Source: Paucibacter sp. DJ2R-2 (GTDB lineage Bacteria > Pseudomonadota > Gammaproteobacteria > Burkholderiales > Burkholderiaceae_C). Taken from it: a stretch of 64,000 bases of DNA. Where the stretch lies: assembly GCF_025717675.1 (NCBI RefSeq), contig NZ_JAJIRT010000001.1, positions 1 to 64,000 of the forward strand, read 5' to 3'. Of this stretch, positions 27,111-36,170 are shown piece after piece. Below the pieces are notes generated by a model. The model had not been told where the DNA came from and made no database searches. It saw only the letters and a program-made list of their open reading frames with translations. A program made the position numbers and the translations under genes. Numbering within the stretch: position 1 is the stretch's first letter; every line of letters starts with the position of its first letter.

Positions 27111-28343
27111 TCAGAACACCGTGTCCACAGCGATGCTGTAAACACTGGTTTTGCCGACCATCGTGCCGTTGGTCGGCACCAGGAACAGGCCTTGAGTCTT
27201 GGGCGAGATGCGTTCGAATTGCGCCTTGAAGGCGATGTTTCGATACGCATCCCAACGCAAACCAAGCGCCCCGGTCTTCTGGCCGATGGCCTGACCGGCC
27301 AGCACCAGATTGACACCCGCTTTCAGACCGGCCAGCTGCGGCGTCGGCGCCGGGATGTTGTTGACCGCATTGGCGTCGGCAACCTTGAGCTCGGACACCG
27401 TCACATAAGGCGTGAACTTGCCGAAGCGATGGCCCACGGTCAGGTACCAGCCGTTGGTGTCTGACACATAGGAGTCGGTGCGGCGCTGGGTGTACTCAAA
27501 ATTGGCCAGCCAATCGCCTTGGTCGTAGCTGGCACCGATACCGGTGAAGGTGGCCTTCTTGTCGGTGCCGTCCAGCTGATTGCCCAGGGCTGCGAAAGCC
27601 GGGCTCAAGCCAGCCAGTGCCGGGTTGCGCAGTGCGCCGACGATGCCCGCCAAGGTGCTGCTGTGGACTGTCAACTTGCTGTCGACGTGGCCGAAGCGCA
27701 AGGTCAGGCCACCGTCGAGTTCGACCGTGGCGTTGATGCCTATGACCTTGTCCAGTTCAACTTTGTTGTTGGTGACATAGTTCGAGGACTTGCCGCCGTA
27801 CAACTGAGCAGTCACGGTGGCCGAGCCGAGGGTGGTCTGGTAGCTCAGATCGGCACCATCAAAGTGGCTGACCGGCACTTGGCCATAGACATCCTGCGGG
27901 GGGCGCAGCCAAGTGTTGGCGAAGCCAACATCTCGGAAGTCCGATACAGCGAAGAAGGGGCCGCCCATACGGCCGAGTCGCAAGGCCAGATTCGGCGAGA
28001 CTTGAGCCTTGACGAAGGCCCATTCCAGGCCCGGTGTGAACTTGCCCTTGCCGTCCTGCTTGGTCAGCACCTGCACGGTGCCGGAGAACATAGCGTTGGC
28101 GCGAGCAGTGACCTGCAGGCCCAGTTTGCTGTCCACTTCCCCGGTGGCCGATTTGTCGGCACCGCGCGGTTGGCCGTACAGAGCGTACTTGCCCTTGTCA
28201 TTGCTGGTCTGAACCAGCCCCAAGGTACCAAAACCTGAGAATGAAAATGCCGAGTCGCCGGAGGCTTGCGCCGTGGCAGAACCCGCCCAAGTGAACATGG
28301 CCAAGGCCATGGGTGTCAGGAACAAGCTCGTTCCAATTCTCAT
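27111..28343 (-). CDS. Outer-membrane porin-like beta-barrel protein
   Basis: A 410-aa exported protein with a signal peptide ending SATAQA and a barrel-like pattern of alternating polar and hydrophobic strands. The mature N-terminus FSFSGFGTLGLVQTSN is a typical first strand, and the protein ends VDTVF, the C-terminal aromatic residue recognised by BamA. It does not look like the classic Burkholderiales general porin, so the pore specificity is unknown. It is the upstream partner of the small PstS-like gene, suggesting joint uptake of an anion (inference). Confidence 0.82.
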   Translation of the reverse strand: MRIGTSLFLTPMALAMFTWAGSATAQASGDSAFSFSGFGTLGLVQTSNDKGKYALYGQPRGADKSATGEVDSKLGLQVTARANAMFSGTVQVLTKQDGKGKFTPGLEWAFVKAQVSPNLALRLGRMGGPFFAVSDFRDVGFANTWLRPPQDVYGQVPVSHFDGADLSYQTTLGSATVTAQLYGGKSSNYVTNNKVELDKVIGINATVELDGGLTLRFGHVDSKLTVHSSTLAGIVGALRNPALAGLSPAFAALGNQLDGTDKKATFTGIGASYDQGDWLANFEYTQRRTDSYVSDTNGWYLTVGHRFGKFTPYVTVSELKVADANAVNNIPAPTPQLAGLKAGVNLVLAGQAIGQKTGALGLRWDAYRNIAFKAQFERISPKTQGLFLVPTNGTMVGKTSVYSIAVDTVF

Positions 28344-28539
28344 GAATGTCTCCTTTTTGAACTGCTAAAAAAGCGTGACCGCACAAATGTGCGCCCAACG
28401 CCCCGCTCTGTACAGACGTTGTCGGCCCCGACGCCACAGACTTGAGTGCGAAACGCAAGCAAGCGTGAAACACGGCTTGCGATAGCAGGCCCGTGAAATC
28501 CGCCCGGCCCAAATCGGGCGGCCCTATCAAGCAAGGTCC
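28344..28539. other. Intergenic region, porin gene to gpmA remnant
   Basis: About 200 bases between the divergent porin gene and the gpmA remnant. It presumably holds the porin promoter and the former gpmA promoter. I see no convincing consensus element or repeat. Confidence 0.4.
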
Positions 28540-29034
28540 ATGTACAAACTCGTGCTCATTCGCCGTGGCGAATCCACCTGGAATCTCAAAAACCACTTCA
28601 CCGACTGGACCGATATTGACCTGACCCCCACCGGCGTAAAGCAGGCCAAACCAGCCAACCGATAGTCCAAGAATGCCGGCCTGGACTTTGATATGGCTTA
28701 CACCTCGATGCGCAAGCGTGCGGTTTGGACGCTTTGGCATTGTTTGGATCAAATCGGTTGCATTGGGTTGCCTGTTGTCCACAGCTGGCGCCTGAACAAG
28801 CGCCATGGCGGCTCGCTGCAAGGCCTGAGTAAGGCGGACATCGGCAAGCAGTACGGCGACGAGCAATGGCTCGTCTGAAGCCGCAGCGCCGCCACGCCAA
28901 GATGAGCCCCGAGGACATTCCGCCGACCGAATGTCTGAAGGACACCGTCGCCCGCGTCCTGCCGCTATCCGCTCGGCGATACCGAAGCTGCTGCCAAGGT
29001 TGCGGCAGCCTTGGCCAGCCAGGGCAAGGCCTGA
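28540..29034 (+). pseudogene. gpmA: Degraded 2,3-bisphosphoglycerate-dependent phosphoglycerate mutase
   Basis: The ATG at 28540 opens [17 protein letters not shown], which is GpmA except that the catalytic histidine of IRHGES is arginine. The frame stops at TAG after QAKPANR. Later pieces continue in the same or shifted frames: [18 protein letters not shown], then [31 protein letters not shown], then a stop, then PTECLKDTVARVLP. The next piece, YPLGDTEAAAKVAAALASQGKA, is the GpmA C-terminus. The segment between ECLKDTVARVLP and YPLGD is missing, so the remnant is about 495 bp against roughly 740 for an intact gene. It combines active-site loss, nonsense codons, frameshifts and a deletion, and cannot make an active enzyme. 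A functional mutase must lie elsewhere. Confidence 0.92.
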
Positions 29035-29055
29035 GCCCAGAAGGGTCGACAACCC

Positions 29056-30171
29056 TCAGCTGATCAAGCCGTAAAGCCGCTCCAGCGGCACGCGGCTGAC
29101 CAAGGACTTGTCGGCCTCCACCGCCGCGATGGCGAACTCAGCTTGCGCGCAATCGCGCTTGGGCGTCTGGGTCACCGGAAAGCCTTTGCGGTCGGTCAAG
29201 GCGGCCACCAGCGGTGTCGACATGCTGGCACCGCGGCGGATCACCACCGCGCGCTCGCCGCTGGCCAAGCTGACCACCTCGCCCGGTGGATAGATGCCCA
29301 CTTCCTTGATCAGCGCTGCCACCAGCGGGCTGCCCGGCATCAAAGCGTAAGCCTGGCGCTCCGCCTCCTTGGCGCCCAGCGCCGGGCGCGACTCGCGCCG
29401 GCTGATTTTGGCCATGAACACGTCCATCAGGCGCAGCAACTCGGCCAGCTCGCAGACCTCGCTCAGGCCACGGGGGTAGCCCTGGCCGTCGGCATGCTCG
29501 TGATGCTCGCGCACCGCCTGCAGCCATTCTTCGTCCGTGACCCCAGCCTCGCGCAGCTGCGCCTCGGCCGTGTCGGGGTGGGCGCGCAGCTGGGCGCGCT
29601 GTTCTTCGGTCATGCGGCCATGCACGGCAAAGCGGCCTTGCAGATCGACGATGCTGAGGTTCATGGTCAAGGCCGCCTGCACCGCCGTGAGTTGGCGCGC
29701 CTCGCTCCAGCCCAGGCGCTGCGCCAGCAACTGCACGCCAGCGGCCACAAACACGGCATGTGTCAGACCATAACTACGCAGCTGATGGGACTCCTGCCGC
29801 GTGGCCTGGAACAAAGCAAGGTCGGGGTCGCGCTGCACCAACTTGATCAGCTCATGGGCCAGCTCTTCGCCGGCCGCCAGAAAGCCGGCCTCGACGCTGA
29901 CATGCTTCAGCAGTACGTCGAGCGACCAAGGCAGCTGATTCCAGCGCGCGAACACGGTCGGCGTGGCCACCGCAACCTTGCGTCCGGCCGCCAGGGCCTT
30001 GATTTCCTCGACATCGGCATACATGCCACGGCCCAGCAGCATCTCCAGCTGCGCCTCGCTGCGCAGCACCTGACCACAAGCGAGCAAGAGACTGCCCAGC
30101 TCATCGCGCACATTGAAGGGCAAGGGCTCACCGATGGCGAGCTGCTTGGCGACCAGCTTCAGCAACTGCAT
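29056..30171 (-). CDS. HD-GYP-like domain protein, degenerate (paralogue 1)
   Basis: A 371-aa cytoplasmic protein. The N-terminal part (LLKLVAKQLAIGEPLPFNVRDELGSLLLACGQVL) looks like a small regulatory domain. The centre follows the HD-GYP plan: HHE at residues 223-225 and GYP at 231-233 in REHHEHADGQGYPRGL, then LLRLMDVFMAKIS. The HD dyad that should read LLHDIGK is instead ALTMNLSIVDLQG, so metal binding and c-di-GMP hydrolysis are doubtful. A C-terminal domain (about 290-371) has GEVVSLASGERAVVIRRG. It is closely similar to the next gene, a tandem duplicate. I infer a non-catalytic signalling role. Confidence 0.75.
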   Translation of the reverse strand: MQLLKLVAKQLAIGEPLPFNVRDELGSLLLACGQVLRSEAQLEMLLGRGMYADVEEIKALAAGRKVAVATPTVFARWNQLPWSLDVLLKHVSVEAGFLAAGEELAHELIKLVQRDPDLALFQATRQESHQLRSYGLTHAVFVAAGVQLLAQRLGWSEARQLTAVQAALTMNLSIVDLQGRFAVHGRMTEEQRAQLRAHPDTAEAQLREAGVTDEEWLQAVREHHEHADGQGYPRGLSEVCELAELLRLMDVFMAKISRRESRPALGAKEAERQAYALMPGSPLVAALIKEVGIYPPGEVVSLASGERAVVIRRGASMSTPLVAALTDRKGFPVTQTPKRDCAQAEFAIAAVEADKSLVSRVPLERLYGLIS

Positions 30172-30318
30172 GATGCGGACTCCGACGCGGTCGAGCGGCC
30201 CTAGGTCGGCTCGGCCTCAAGCTCCCTGTACCGGCCTCGTGGGCGAGGCGGCTTTTGTCGCACCAGTCTACGCCGCTCATCGCGGAGCAGCTAGCGCACA
30301 AGCAAGGAGCGACGCCCC

Positions 30319-31470
30319 TCAGTGCAGGGGGTTCAGCGCATCAAGGCCGTGCAGGCCATACAGCCCGTACAGGCGTTCGCTCGGAACACGTGCGAGCAAG
30401 CTCTTGTCCGCCACCACGGCGGCCACCGCATGCTCAGGCCGCGCGGTGTCGCGGCAGATGGGCTCGCTGCAGGCCTTGCCCTGTGCATCGACCAGGCTCA
30501 TGACCAGCGGGCATTGCAGGCTGGCGCCGCGCCTCACCACCACGGCCAGCTCGCCGCTGGCCAGGCGCAGCAGTTCGCCGGGCGGATACATACCGAACTC
30601 CTTGATCAGGGCCGCGACCATGACATCGCCAGGCGCCATCTCATAGGTCTGGCGCGCAGCCAGCTTGATGTCCATGGCCGGGCGCTGGGTGCGGGCGCTG
30701 ATCTTGGCCATGAAGACGTCGACCAGGCGCAAAAGCCGCGCCAGTTCTTCCACCTCGCTCAGTCCGCGCGGATAGCCCCGCCCACCGGGCTGCTCATGGT
30801 GCTGGGCCACGGCGGCCAGCCATTCCTCGTCGGCCGTGCCGGCCGCGCGCAGGCGCTTGGTAGCGTCCTCGGGGTGCCGGCGGATCAGCTCGCGCTGACT
30901 CTCGGTCAGGCGACCGCCGGCCATGGCGTAGCGGCCCTGCAATTCGATGATGCTGGCGTTCATGGTCAACGCCGCCTTGACAGCGCAGCGCTGCCGCTCC
31001 TCGGGCCAGCCCAGGCGCTGTGCCACCATCAGGCAGAGCGTGGCCACGTGCAGGGAATGCGTGAGGCCGTAGAGACGCAGCTGCTGGTTTTCCTGGCGCA
31101 CCGACTGGTAAAGCGCGACATCGCCGTCCTGCCGTGCCAGAGTGATCACCTCGGTGGTCACCTCGTCGCAGTTGCTCAAAAAATGCTCGGCATCCGGCAG
31201 GGTCTTGAGCATCACGTCGAGCGACCAGACCGCCTGCTGCCAACGCGAGGCCAGCGAAGGGGCTTCGGTAGGTATCTCTTGACCGGCCTGCAGGGCACGC
31301 AGTTCCTGCACATCGGCATACATGCCGCGCTCCAGCAAGGACAGCAACTGGCCCTGGCTGTGCAGCTTCTGGCCACAGGCCAGCAAGAGACCGCCCGAGG
31401 CATCGCGCACATTGAAGGGCAAGGGCACGGCCACCTGGACCTGCTCGGCCACCAACTTCAGCAATTGCAT
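30319..31470 (-). CDS. HD-GYP-like domain protein, degenerate (paralogue 2)
   Basis: A 383-aa paralogue of the preceding protein with the same three-part layout and near-identical blocks: LLKLVAEQVQVAVPLPFNVRD at the N-terminus, HHE at residues 224-226 and GYP at 232-234 in AQHHEQPGGRGYPRGL, and GELLRLASGELAVVVRRG near the end. The HD dyad is again absent (ALTMNASIIELQG). Both copies have lost it in the same way, so the loss predates the duplication. The C-terminus adds a Leu/Gly-rich tail. The two genes are 147 bases apart on the same strand. Confidence 0.75.
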   Translation of the reverse strand: MQLLKLVAEQVQVAVPLPFNVRDASGGLLLACGQKLHSQGQLLSLLERGMYADVQELRALQAGQEIPTEAPSLASRWQQAVWSLDVMLKTLPDAEHFLSNCDEVTTEVITLARQDGDVALYQSVRQENQQLRLYGLTHSLHVATLCLMVAQRLGWPEERQRCAVKAALTMNASIIELQGRYAMAGGRLTESQRELIRRHPEDATKRLRAAGTADEEWLAAVAQHHEQPGGRGYPRGLSEVEELARLLRLVDVFMAKISARTQRPAMDIKLAARQTYEMAPGDVMVAALIKEFGMYPPGELLRLASGELAVVVRRGASLQCPLVMSLVDAQGKACSEPICRDTARPEHAVAAVVADKSLLARVPSERLYGLYGLHGLDALNPLH

Positions 31471-31545
31471 CGCGCTCAGCCACTCCTCATGAAGAAGAAA
31501 GACAGTCGGGCCCGATCCTGCGGGCCAGCAGGACTCAGCTTCAGC

Positions 31546-32445
31546 TCACAACCAGCGCCTCAACACACCGGCCAGCAAGGGCACGATGCTGACCGCATTG
31601 CTGCCATGCGGCACGCTGTTGCTGCTCCAGACATGGCGCACGCCCGCCGCCTGCAGGGCCGGCAAGGCATCGCCGTTGAACAAGGCATGGGTCACGGCCA
31701 CATCGACCGAGGCCGCGCCCCGGGCCAGCAGGCCTTGGGCCGCGCCGATCAAGGTACGGCCGGTCGAGGCCATATCGTCCAGCAACACAACGGCCCGGCC
31801 GCTCACCTCCAGCTGCGGCAAAGCCAGCTCGACCTGATGGTCGCCGTGGCGCACCTTGCGGCCGATCGCATGGTCCAAGCCCCCGGCGGCGGCGGCCTCG
31901 CTGACCCATTGCGCCGACTCTTCATCGGGCCCGATCAGCAGCGCGCCCGGCACATGCGCGGCAATCCAGGCACCCAGCACCGGCGCCACCGAAAGCGCAA
32001 AGCCGGCACCGGCCGGCATCACCTCATCGAGGCTGGCAATGCGGTGCAGATGCGGGTCCAGGGTGATCACATGGTTGAACTGCTGGGCCAGCAAGCGGGC
32101 GATGTGGCGCTGGCTGACGGCTTCGCCGGGCGTGAACTCCATGTCCTGGCGCATATAGGCCAGATAGGGTGAGACCAGCACCAGGCGGTCGGCGCCCAGC
32201 TCGCGCGCGGTCGGCGCAGCGATCAAGAGTTCGACCAATTTTTCATTGGGCTGCTGCAGGCCGCGCAAGAGGAAGACCGTGGGCGGCAAAGGCTTGGGCA
32301 AGACCAGGCGCAGCTCGCCATCCGGGAAACGGTGACGGCTGATGAAGGCCAGAGGCAGGCCCAAGGACTCGGCCAGCTCCTGCGCCAGCGGGCCCTCGTC
32401 TTCGAAGGCCAGCAGCAGAGCCCGGGAATGCAGAAGATCGCTCAT
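31546..32445 (-). CDS. PRPP synthetase homologue (archaeal-like ribose-phosphate diphosphokinase)
   Basis: A 299-aa protein of the ribose-phosphate pyrophosphokinase family, expected to make PRPP from ribose 5-phosphate and ATP. The flexible-loop region VLVSPYLAYMRQDMEFTPGEAVS, the ITLDPHLHRI segment and the PRPP loop VVLLDDMASTGRTL are more like archaeal than housekeeping bacterial Prs. It is about 15 residues shorter than typical bacterial Prs, so a separate housekeeping copy is likely elsewhere. It begins 20 bases before the stop codon of the phosphorylase gene on the same strand, so the pair is probably co-expressed. Confidence 0.85.
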   Translation of the reverse strand: MSDLLHSRALLLAFEDEGPLAQELAESLGLPLAFISRHRFPDGELRLVLPKPLPPTVFLLRGLQQPNEKLVELLIAAPTARELGADRLVLVSPYLAYMRQDMEFTPGEAVSQRHIARLLAQQFNHVITLDPHLHRIASLDEVMPAGAGFALSVAPVLGAWIAAHVPGALLIGPDEESAQWVSEAAAAGGLDHAIGRKVRHGDHQVELALPQLEVSGRAVVLLDDMASTGRTLIGAAQGLLARGAASVDVAVTHALFNGDALPALQAAGVRHVWSSNSVPHGSNAVSIVPLLAGVLRRWL

Positions 32446-32465
32446 AGATGGCGAAACACTTTCAT

Positions 32466-34070
32466 TCAGATGGAAAACAAAGAGCCGCTGGCAAATTCAT
32501 GAGGCAGCTGGTCGAGCCGGCCGATCTGACAGCCCGACCCTTTTTCGGCCAGCTCACGGGCAAACTGCAGATCGGCCTCGAATTGGGCGTGGATGCGATA
32601 GAGCGGCTCGCCGGCTTTCACCGGCTCGCCCAGGCGTTTGAGCAGCAGCAGGCCGGCGCCCGCCACCTGCGGCGCACCGGCCAGGCGCGCGACCCGGGCA
32701 ATGCGCAAATTGTCGATGGCGATGATGTGGCCCTCATGGGGCGCCAGCACCTCAAAGCTGAGCGCGCCAACCCCAGGAGCTGCCACGCGCCGACCTTGGG
32801 CATCGATGATGGCATTCATCTGCGCCAGGGCACGGCCACTGTCCAGGATGTCGCGGGCGATCGCGTCGCCCTCACCGCCGCGCACATCGGGGTCGAACTC
32901 GATCATGCGCCCGGCCAAGCGCAAGGCCTTCTGCCGCAGGTCCTGCGGCGCGGCCGGGTCGCATTGCAGCACCTGCATCACATCCAGCGCCTCCAGCACC
33001 GGGCCGATGCCGCGGCCGATCGGCTGGCGGCCATCGCTGAGCACCACATCGATCTGCAGGCGCAAATGGCCGGCCACGTATTCGAACAACTTCTTCAGCC
33101 GTTGCGCCTCGACCATGGAGCGCACCTTGGCGCTCGGGCCCACCGGGATGTCCAGCACCAGATGGGTGGAGCCGGCTGCAATCTTCTTGGAAAGAATGGA
33201 GGCCACCATCTGCCCCGGCGAGTCGATGGACAGGGGCCGCTCCACCGAAATCAGGATGTCATCGGCCGGCGAGAGATCGGCCGTGCCGCCCCAGGCCAGG
33301 CAGGCGCGGGTGGCGCGCACGATCTCAACCATGCGCTCGAAGCCGAGTTCCACATTCGCCAGCACCTCCATGGTGTCGGCCGTACCCGAGGGCGAGGTGA
33401 TGGCGCGCGAGCTGGTCTTCGGACAGAGCATGCCGTGGGCGGCGACGATGGGCACGACCAACATCGAGGTGCGGTTGCCCGGGATGCCGCCGATGCAGTG
33501 CTTGTCCACCACCGGGCCGGCGCCGACCTGGCCCTTCCAGTCCAGACGTCGGCCGACGGCGATCATGGCCTCGGTCAGGTGCAAGACCTCTTCGCGGTCC
33601 AGCTCATACTGCTTGGTAGCCACGACAAAAGCGGCCAGCTCGATCTTGGAGTAACGCGCTTGTGCCACGTCACGGATGATGGCGGCCAGATCCTGGCGGC
33701 CCAGGCGTTCGCCATCGATCTTGCGGTGCAAGGCGGCGATGGAGCCGGGTGGCTCGGCATGGGCAATCGTTGCCGCATGGCCATCGGCCACGCCCAGGCG
33801 GGCAAAGGCTTCTTCGCTCAAGCCCAGATCACAGGCGCTGACGATGCGCTCGTCGTCCACCACATTGAGCACGGCCAGGATGCTGCGCGGGCCCTGACCG
33901 TTGTTGGTATGGATCTCGACCTTGGACAGGGCCTGAAAACCGGCGGCACGAACCACCGGACAGTCTCGGTGCAGATAGGCCACGTTCTCGCGCCAGGTGT
34001 CGATGCCGACACGGCGGATGGACAGCGAGCTCTTGGGCAGCGAGCTCTTGGGAACCGGGGTCGCGCTCAT
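32466..34070 (-). CDS. Thymidine/AMP phosphorylase family protein
   Basis: A 534-aa member of the nucleoside phosphorylase class II family, longer than ordinary DeoA and closer to archaeal AMP phosphorylase. Visible parts are the N-terminal barrel-like extension ([27 protein letters not shown]), [74 protein letters not shown] with the phosphate-binding [18 protein letters not shown] core, and a C-terminal hybrid-like domain. The predicted reaction is phosphorolysis of a nucleoside or nucleotide. The ATG at 34070 is preferred, and residues 6-15 repeat KSSLP. It is paired with the PRPP synthetase homologue. Confidence 0.87.
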   Translation of the reverse strand: MSATPVPKSSLPKSSLSIRRVGIDTWRENVAYLHRDCPVVRAAGFQALSKVEIHTNNGQGPRSILAVLNVVDDERIVSACDLGLSEEAFARLGVADGHAATIAHAEPPGSIAALHRKIDGERLGRQDLAAIIRDVAQARYSKIELAAFVVATKQYELDREEVLHLTEAMIAVGRRLDWKGQVGAGPVVDKHCIGGIPGNRTSMLVVPIVAAHGMLCPKTSSRAITSPSGTADTMEVLANVELGFERMVEIVRATRACLAWGGTADLSPADDILISVERPLSIDSPGQMVASILSKKIAAGSTHLVLDIPVGPSAKVRSMVEAQRLKKLFEYVAGHLRLQIDVVLSDGRQPIGRGIGPVLEALDVMQVLQCDPAAPQDLRQKALRLAGRMIEFDPDVRGGEGDAIARDILDSGRALAQMNAIIDAQGRRVAAPGVGALSFEVLAPHEGHIIAIDNLRIARVARLAGAPQVAGAGLLLLKRLGEPVKAGEPLYRIHAQFEADLQFARELAEKGSGCQIGRLDQLPHEFASGSLFSI

Positions 34071-34117
34071 TCGGACACTGTAACGGACGCGACCGCCATG
34101 CCCGCCGGGCACTTGTT

Positions 34118-34855
34118 TCAATTCGCAGCCAGGGCCTCGGCGATCTGCTCGCGCACATGCTCGGCCAGGGCGCGGCGGTCGGCGTGCGCGCTCTCCAAGG
34201 CCGGCAGGATCTGGATCTCAATGCCCACGCCGCGTGCCTTGAGCACGGTCCAGAGGCTGGCGATCATGGTCGTGTCGCCGATGAATCGGGCCGAGCTGCT
34301 GAAGCGCTCGCCCGGCTCATACCAGCGCAGCGCCAAAGGCTGGATCACCGTCTCGGTGGCGATGGCGGCCTGCAAGAGGTTGCCGTGGAAAGGCAGCAGC
34401 TCGGGGCCGGCCCCGGTCGTGCCCTCGGGAAACACAGCCACGGTGTCGCCGGCCTTGAGCGCATCGGCCATCTGGTGCACCACACGCAGCGCGTCACGCT
34501 TGCTGGTGCGTTCGATGAACAAGGTGCCCACGCCCGCCGTCAGCGCGCCCACCACCGGCCAATGCTTGACATCGGCCTTGGAGACAAAGCGTGCCTCGGG
34601 CAGCACCGCATGGACCGCGGCGATGTCCAGCCAGGACACATGGTTGGCAACGATCAGCTTGGCACCCGGCCGGGCCTGGCCCTTGAACTCCAGGCGCACG
34701 CCCATCAGCGCCAGCATCTTGCCGGACCACCAACGGATGCGGTGGTGGCGCTGCCCCAAGCTCAGGCTCGGGAACAGCAGCTTGATCATCAAGAGCCCGT
34801 GCAGCACATGCAGGACAAAGCGCAGCAAGCGCCAAGCAGCGAGCAGATTTCGCAT
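34118..34855 (-). CDS. PlsC-family 1-acyl-glycerol-3-phosphate acyltransferase
   Basis: A 245-aa membrane-associated acyltransferase. An N-terminal hydrophobic segment (about 10-30) is followed by the catalytic HX4D motif, H72 to D77 in VANHVSWLD, and the FPEGT motif near residue 145. It would acylate lysophosphatidate to phosphatidate or act on another lysolipid. The ATG at 34855 lies one base after the pyrC' stop codon, making it the last gene of the pyr block; a longer reading to 34951 is antisense to pyrC'. Confidence 0.92.
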   Translation of the reverse strand: MRNLLAAWRLLRFVLHVLHGLLMIKLLFPSLSLGQRHHRIRWWSGKMLALMGVRLEFKGQARPGAKLIVANHVSWLDIAAVHAVLPEARFVSKADVKHWPVVGALTAGVGTLFIERTSKRDALRVVHQMADALKAGDTVAVFPEGTTGAGPELLPFHGNLLQAAIATETVIQPLALRWYEPGERFSSSARFIGDTTMIASLWTVLKARGVGIEIQILPALESAHADRRALAEHVREQIAEALAAN

Positions 34856-34856
34856 C

Positions 34857-36170
34857 TCAGCGGGCAGCCTCAGCTTCGAAGGCCATATGGCCGGCCACCA
34901 CCGTGTAGCGCACCTGAGCCGGCAGCTCGAAGCCGCTGATCTCGTAGGCAAACGGCGTGTGCTTGCCCTGGCTGCTCAGGCGCTCAGGCGTGACCGCCCA
35001 GCTGGCTGCCGGGTCGAAGACGCAGACATCGGCGACGCCGCCCTCGACCAGACGGCCGGCGCTGGCGCCCAGCGAACCCAGGGCGCTGCCCAGCACGCGC
35101 ACCGGCGCGGCCGTGACCACGCCCAGGCTTTGCGCCATCGACAGGCCACTGTCCTGACCCCAGCGCAGCGCCAGGCTCAAGAGCAGCTCCAAGCCGGTGG
35201 CGCCGGGCGTGGCTTCGGCGAAGGGCACGTTCTTCTCGTCAGGGGCGACCGGCATGTGGTCGGACACCAGCGCGTCCAGTGTGCCGTCGGCCAGACCAGC
35301 GCGCAGGGCGTCGCGGTCGCGGCCCTGGCGCAGCGGCGGGTTCAGGCGCATGGCCGGGTTGAAGTAGCCGATGTCCACATCGCTGAGGTGCAGGGAGTTG
35401 ATGGACACATCGGCCGTGAGCTTGAGGCCTTCCTGCTTGGCCGCACGCACCAGGGCCACGCCGGCAGCGCTGGAGATGCGGCACAGGTGGACGCGCGCGC
35501 CGGTCGAGCGCATCAGCTCGAAGATGGTGTGCAGTGCGACGGTCTCGGCCGTCACCGGCTCGCCGGACAAGCCCAGGCGGGTCGCCACGGCGCCGCTGGC
35601 GGCCACGCCGCCGGACAGGTAGGCATCGAGCGGGCGCAGCCAGACGGTGTAGTCATAGGTGGCCGCATACAGCAGGGCGCGGGCCAGCACCAGGGTGTCG
35701 CGAACGGGGCGGTCGGCCTGCGAGAAGCCGATGCAACCGGCCTCGGTCAGCTCGGCCATCTCGGTCAGCGACTCACCGCTCAAATGAGTCGTCAGCGCGC
35801 CCAGGGGGAACAGCCGGCAGCGGCTCAGCTTGCGGGCGCGGAACTTGAGCATCTCGACCAAGCCGGGCTCGTCCAGCACCGGGTCGGTGTCGGGCGGGCA
35901 GACCAGGCTGGTCACGCCGCCGGCGGCGGCCGCGGCCAGCTCGCTCTCGAGCATGCCTTCGTGTTCATGGCCGGGCTCGCGCAGGCGCGCCGCCAGGTCC
36001 ACCAGGCCCGGCGCCACCACCAGGCCGCCGGCCTCGATGACGCGCTCGGCCGAAAACTCACCGACATCGCCGAGGCCGACGATGCGGCCGTTGGCGATGG
36101 CCAGGTCGCCGATGCGGTCCAGGCCGCTGGCCGGGTCGATCAGTCGACCGCCTTTGATCAAGATCTTCAT
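34857..36170 (-). CDS. Inactive dihydroorotase-like protein (PyrC')
   Basis: A 437-aa class I dihydroorotase homologue that lacks the metal site. Where active enzymes read D-x-H-x-H-x-R, this protein has D58-L59-A60-A61-R62-L63-R64, replacing both histidines. The later DHAPH motif reads DHMPV. The fold-defining ends ([17 protein letters not shown]; the VVAGHM tail) remain. In Pseudomonas an equivalent inactive PyrC' is a structural partner needed for aspartate carbamoyltransferase assembly. The gene overlaps pyrB by four bases, which supports the same role here. A catalytic dihydroorotase must be encoded elsewhere. Confidence 0.93.
   Translation of the reverse strand: MKILIKGGRLIDPASGLDRIGDLAIANGRIVGLGDVGEFSAERVIEAGGLVVAPGLVDLAARLREPGHEHEGMLESELAAAAAGGVTSLVCPPDTDPVLDEPGLVEMLKFRARKLSRCRLFPLGALTTHLSGESLTEMAELTEAGCIGFSQADRPVRDTLVLARALLYAATYDYTVWLRPLDAYLSGGVAASGAVATRLGLSGEPVTAETVALHTIFELMRSTGARVHLCRISSAAGVALVRAAKQEGLKLTADVSINSLHLSDVDIGYFNPAMRLNPPLRQGRDRDALRAGLADGTLDALVSDHMPVAPDEKNVPFAEATPGATGLELLLSLALRWGQDSGLSMAQSLGVVTAAPVRVLGSALGSLGASAGRLVEGGVADVCVFDPAASWAVTPERLSSQGKHTPFAYEISGFELPAQVRYTVVAGHMAFEAEAAR

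Noticed and set aside
28198-29052. A minus-strand open frame of 284 codons across the gpmA remnant
   Set aside because: It overlaps the real porin start and translates to a composition with no domain; the plus strand shows clear GpmA remnants.
28866-29063. A 65-codon plus-strand frame as a small gene
   Set aside because: It contains the GpmA fragment PTECLKDTVARVLP and then leaves the GpmA frame, so it is part of the pseudogene.
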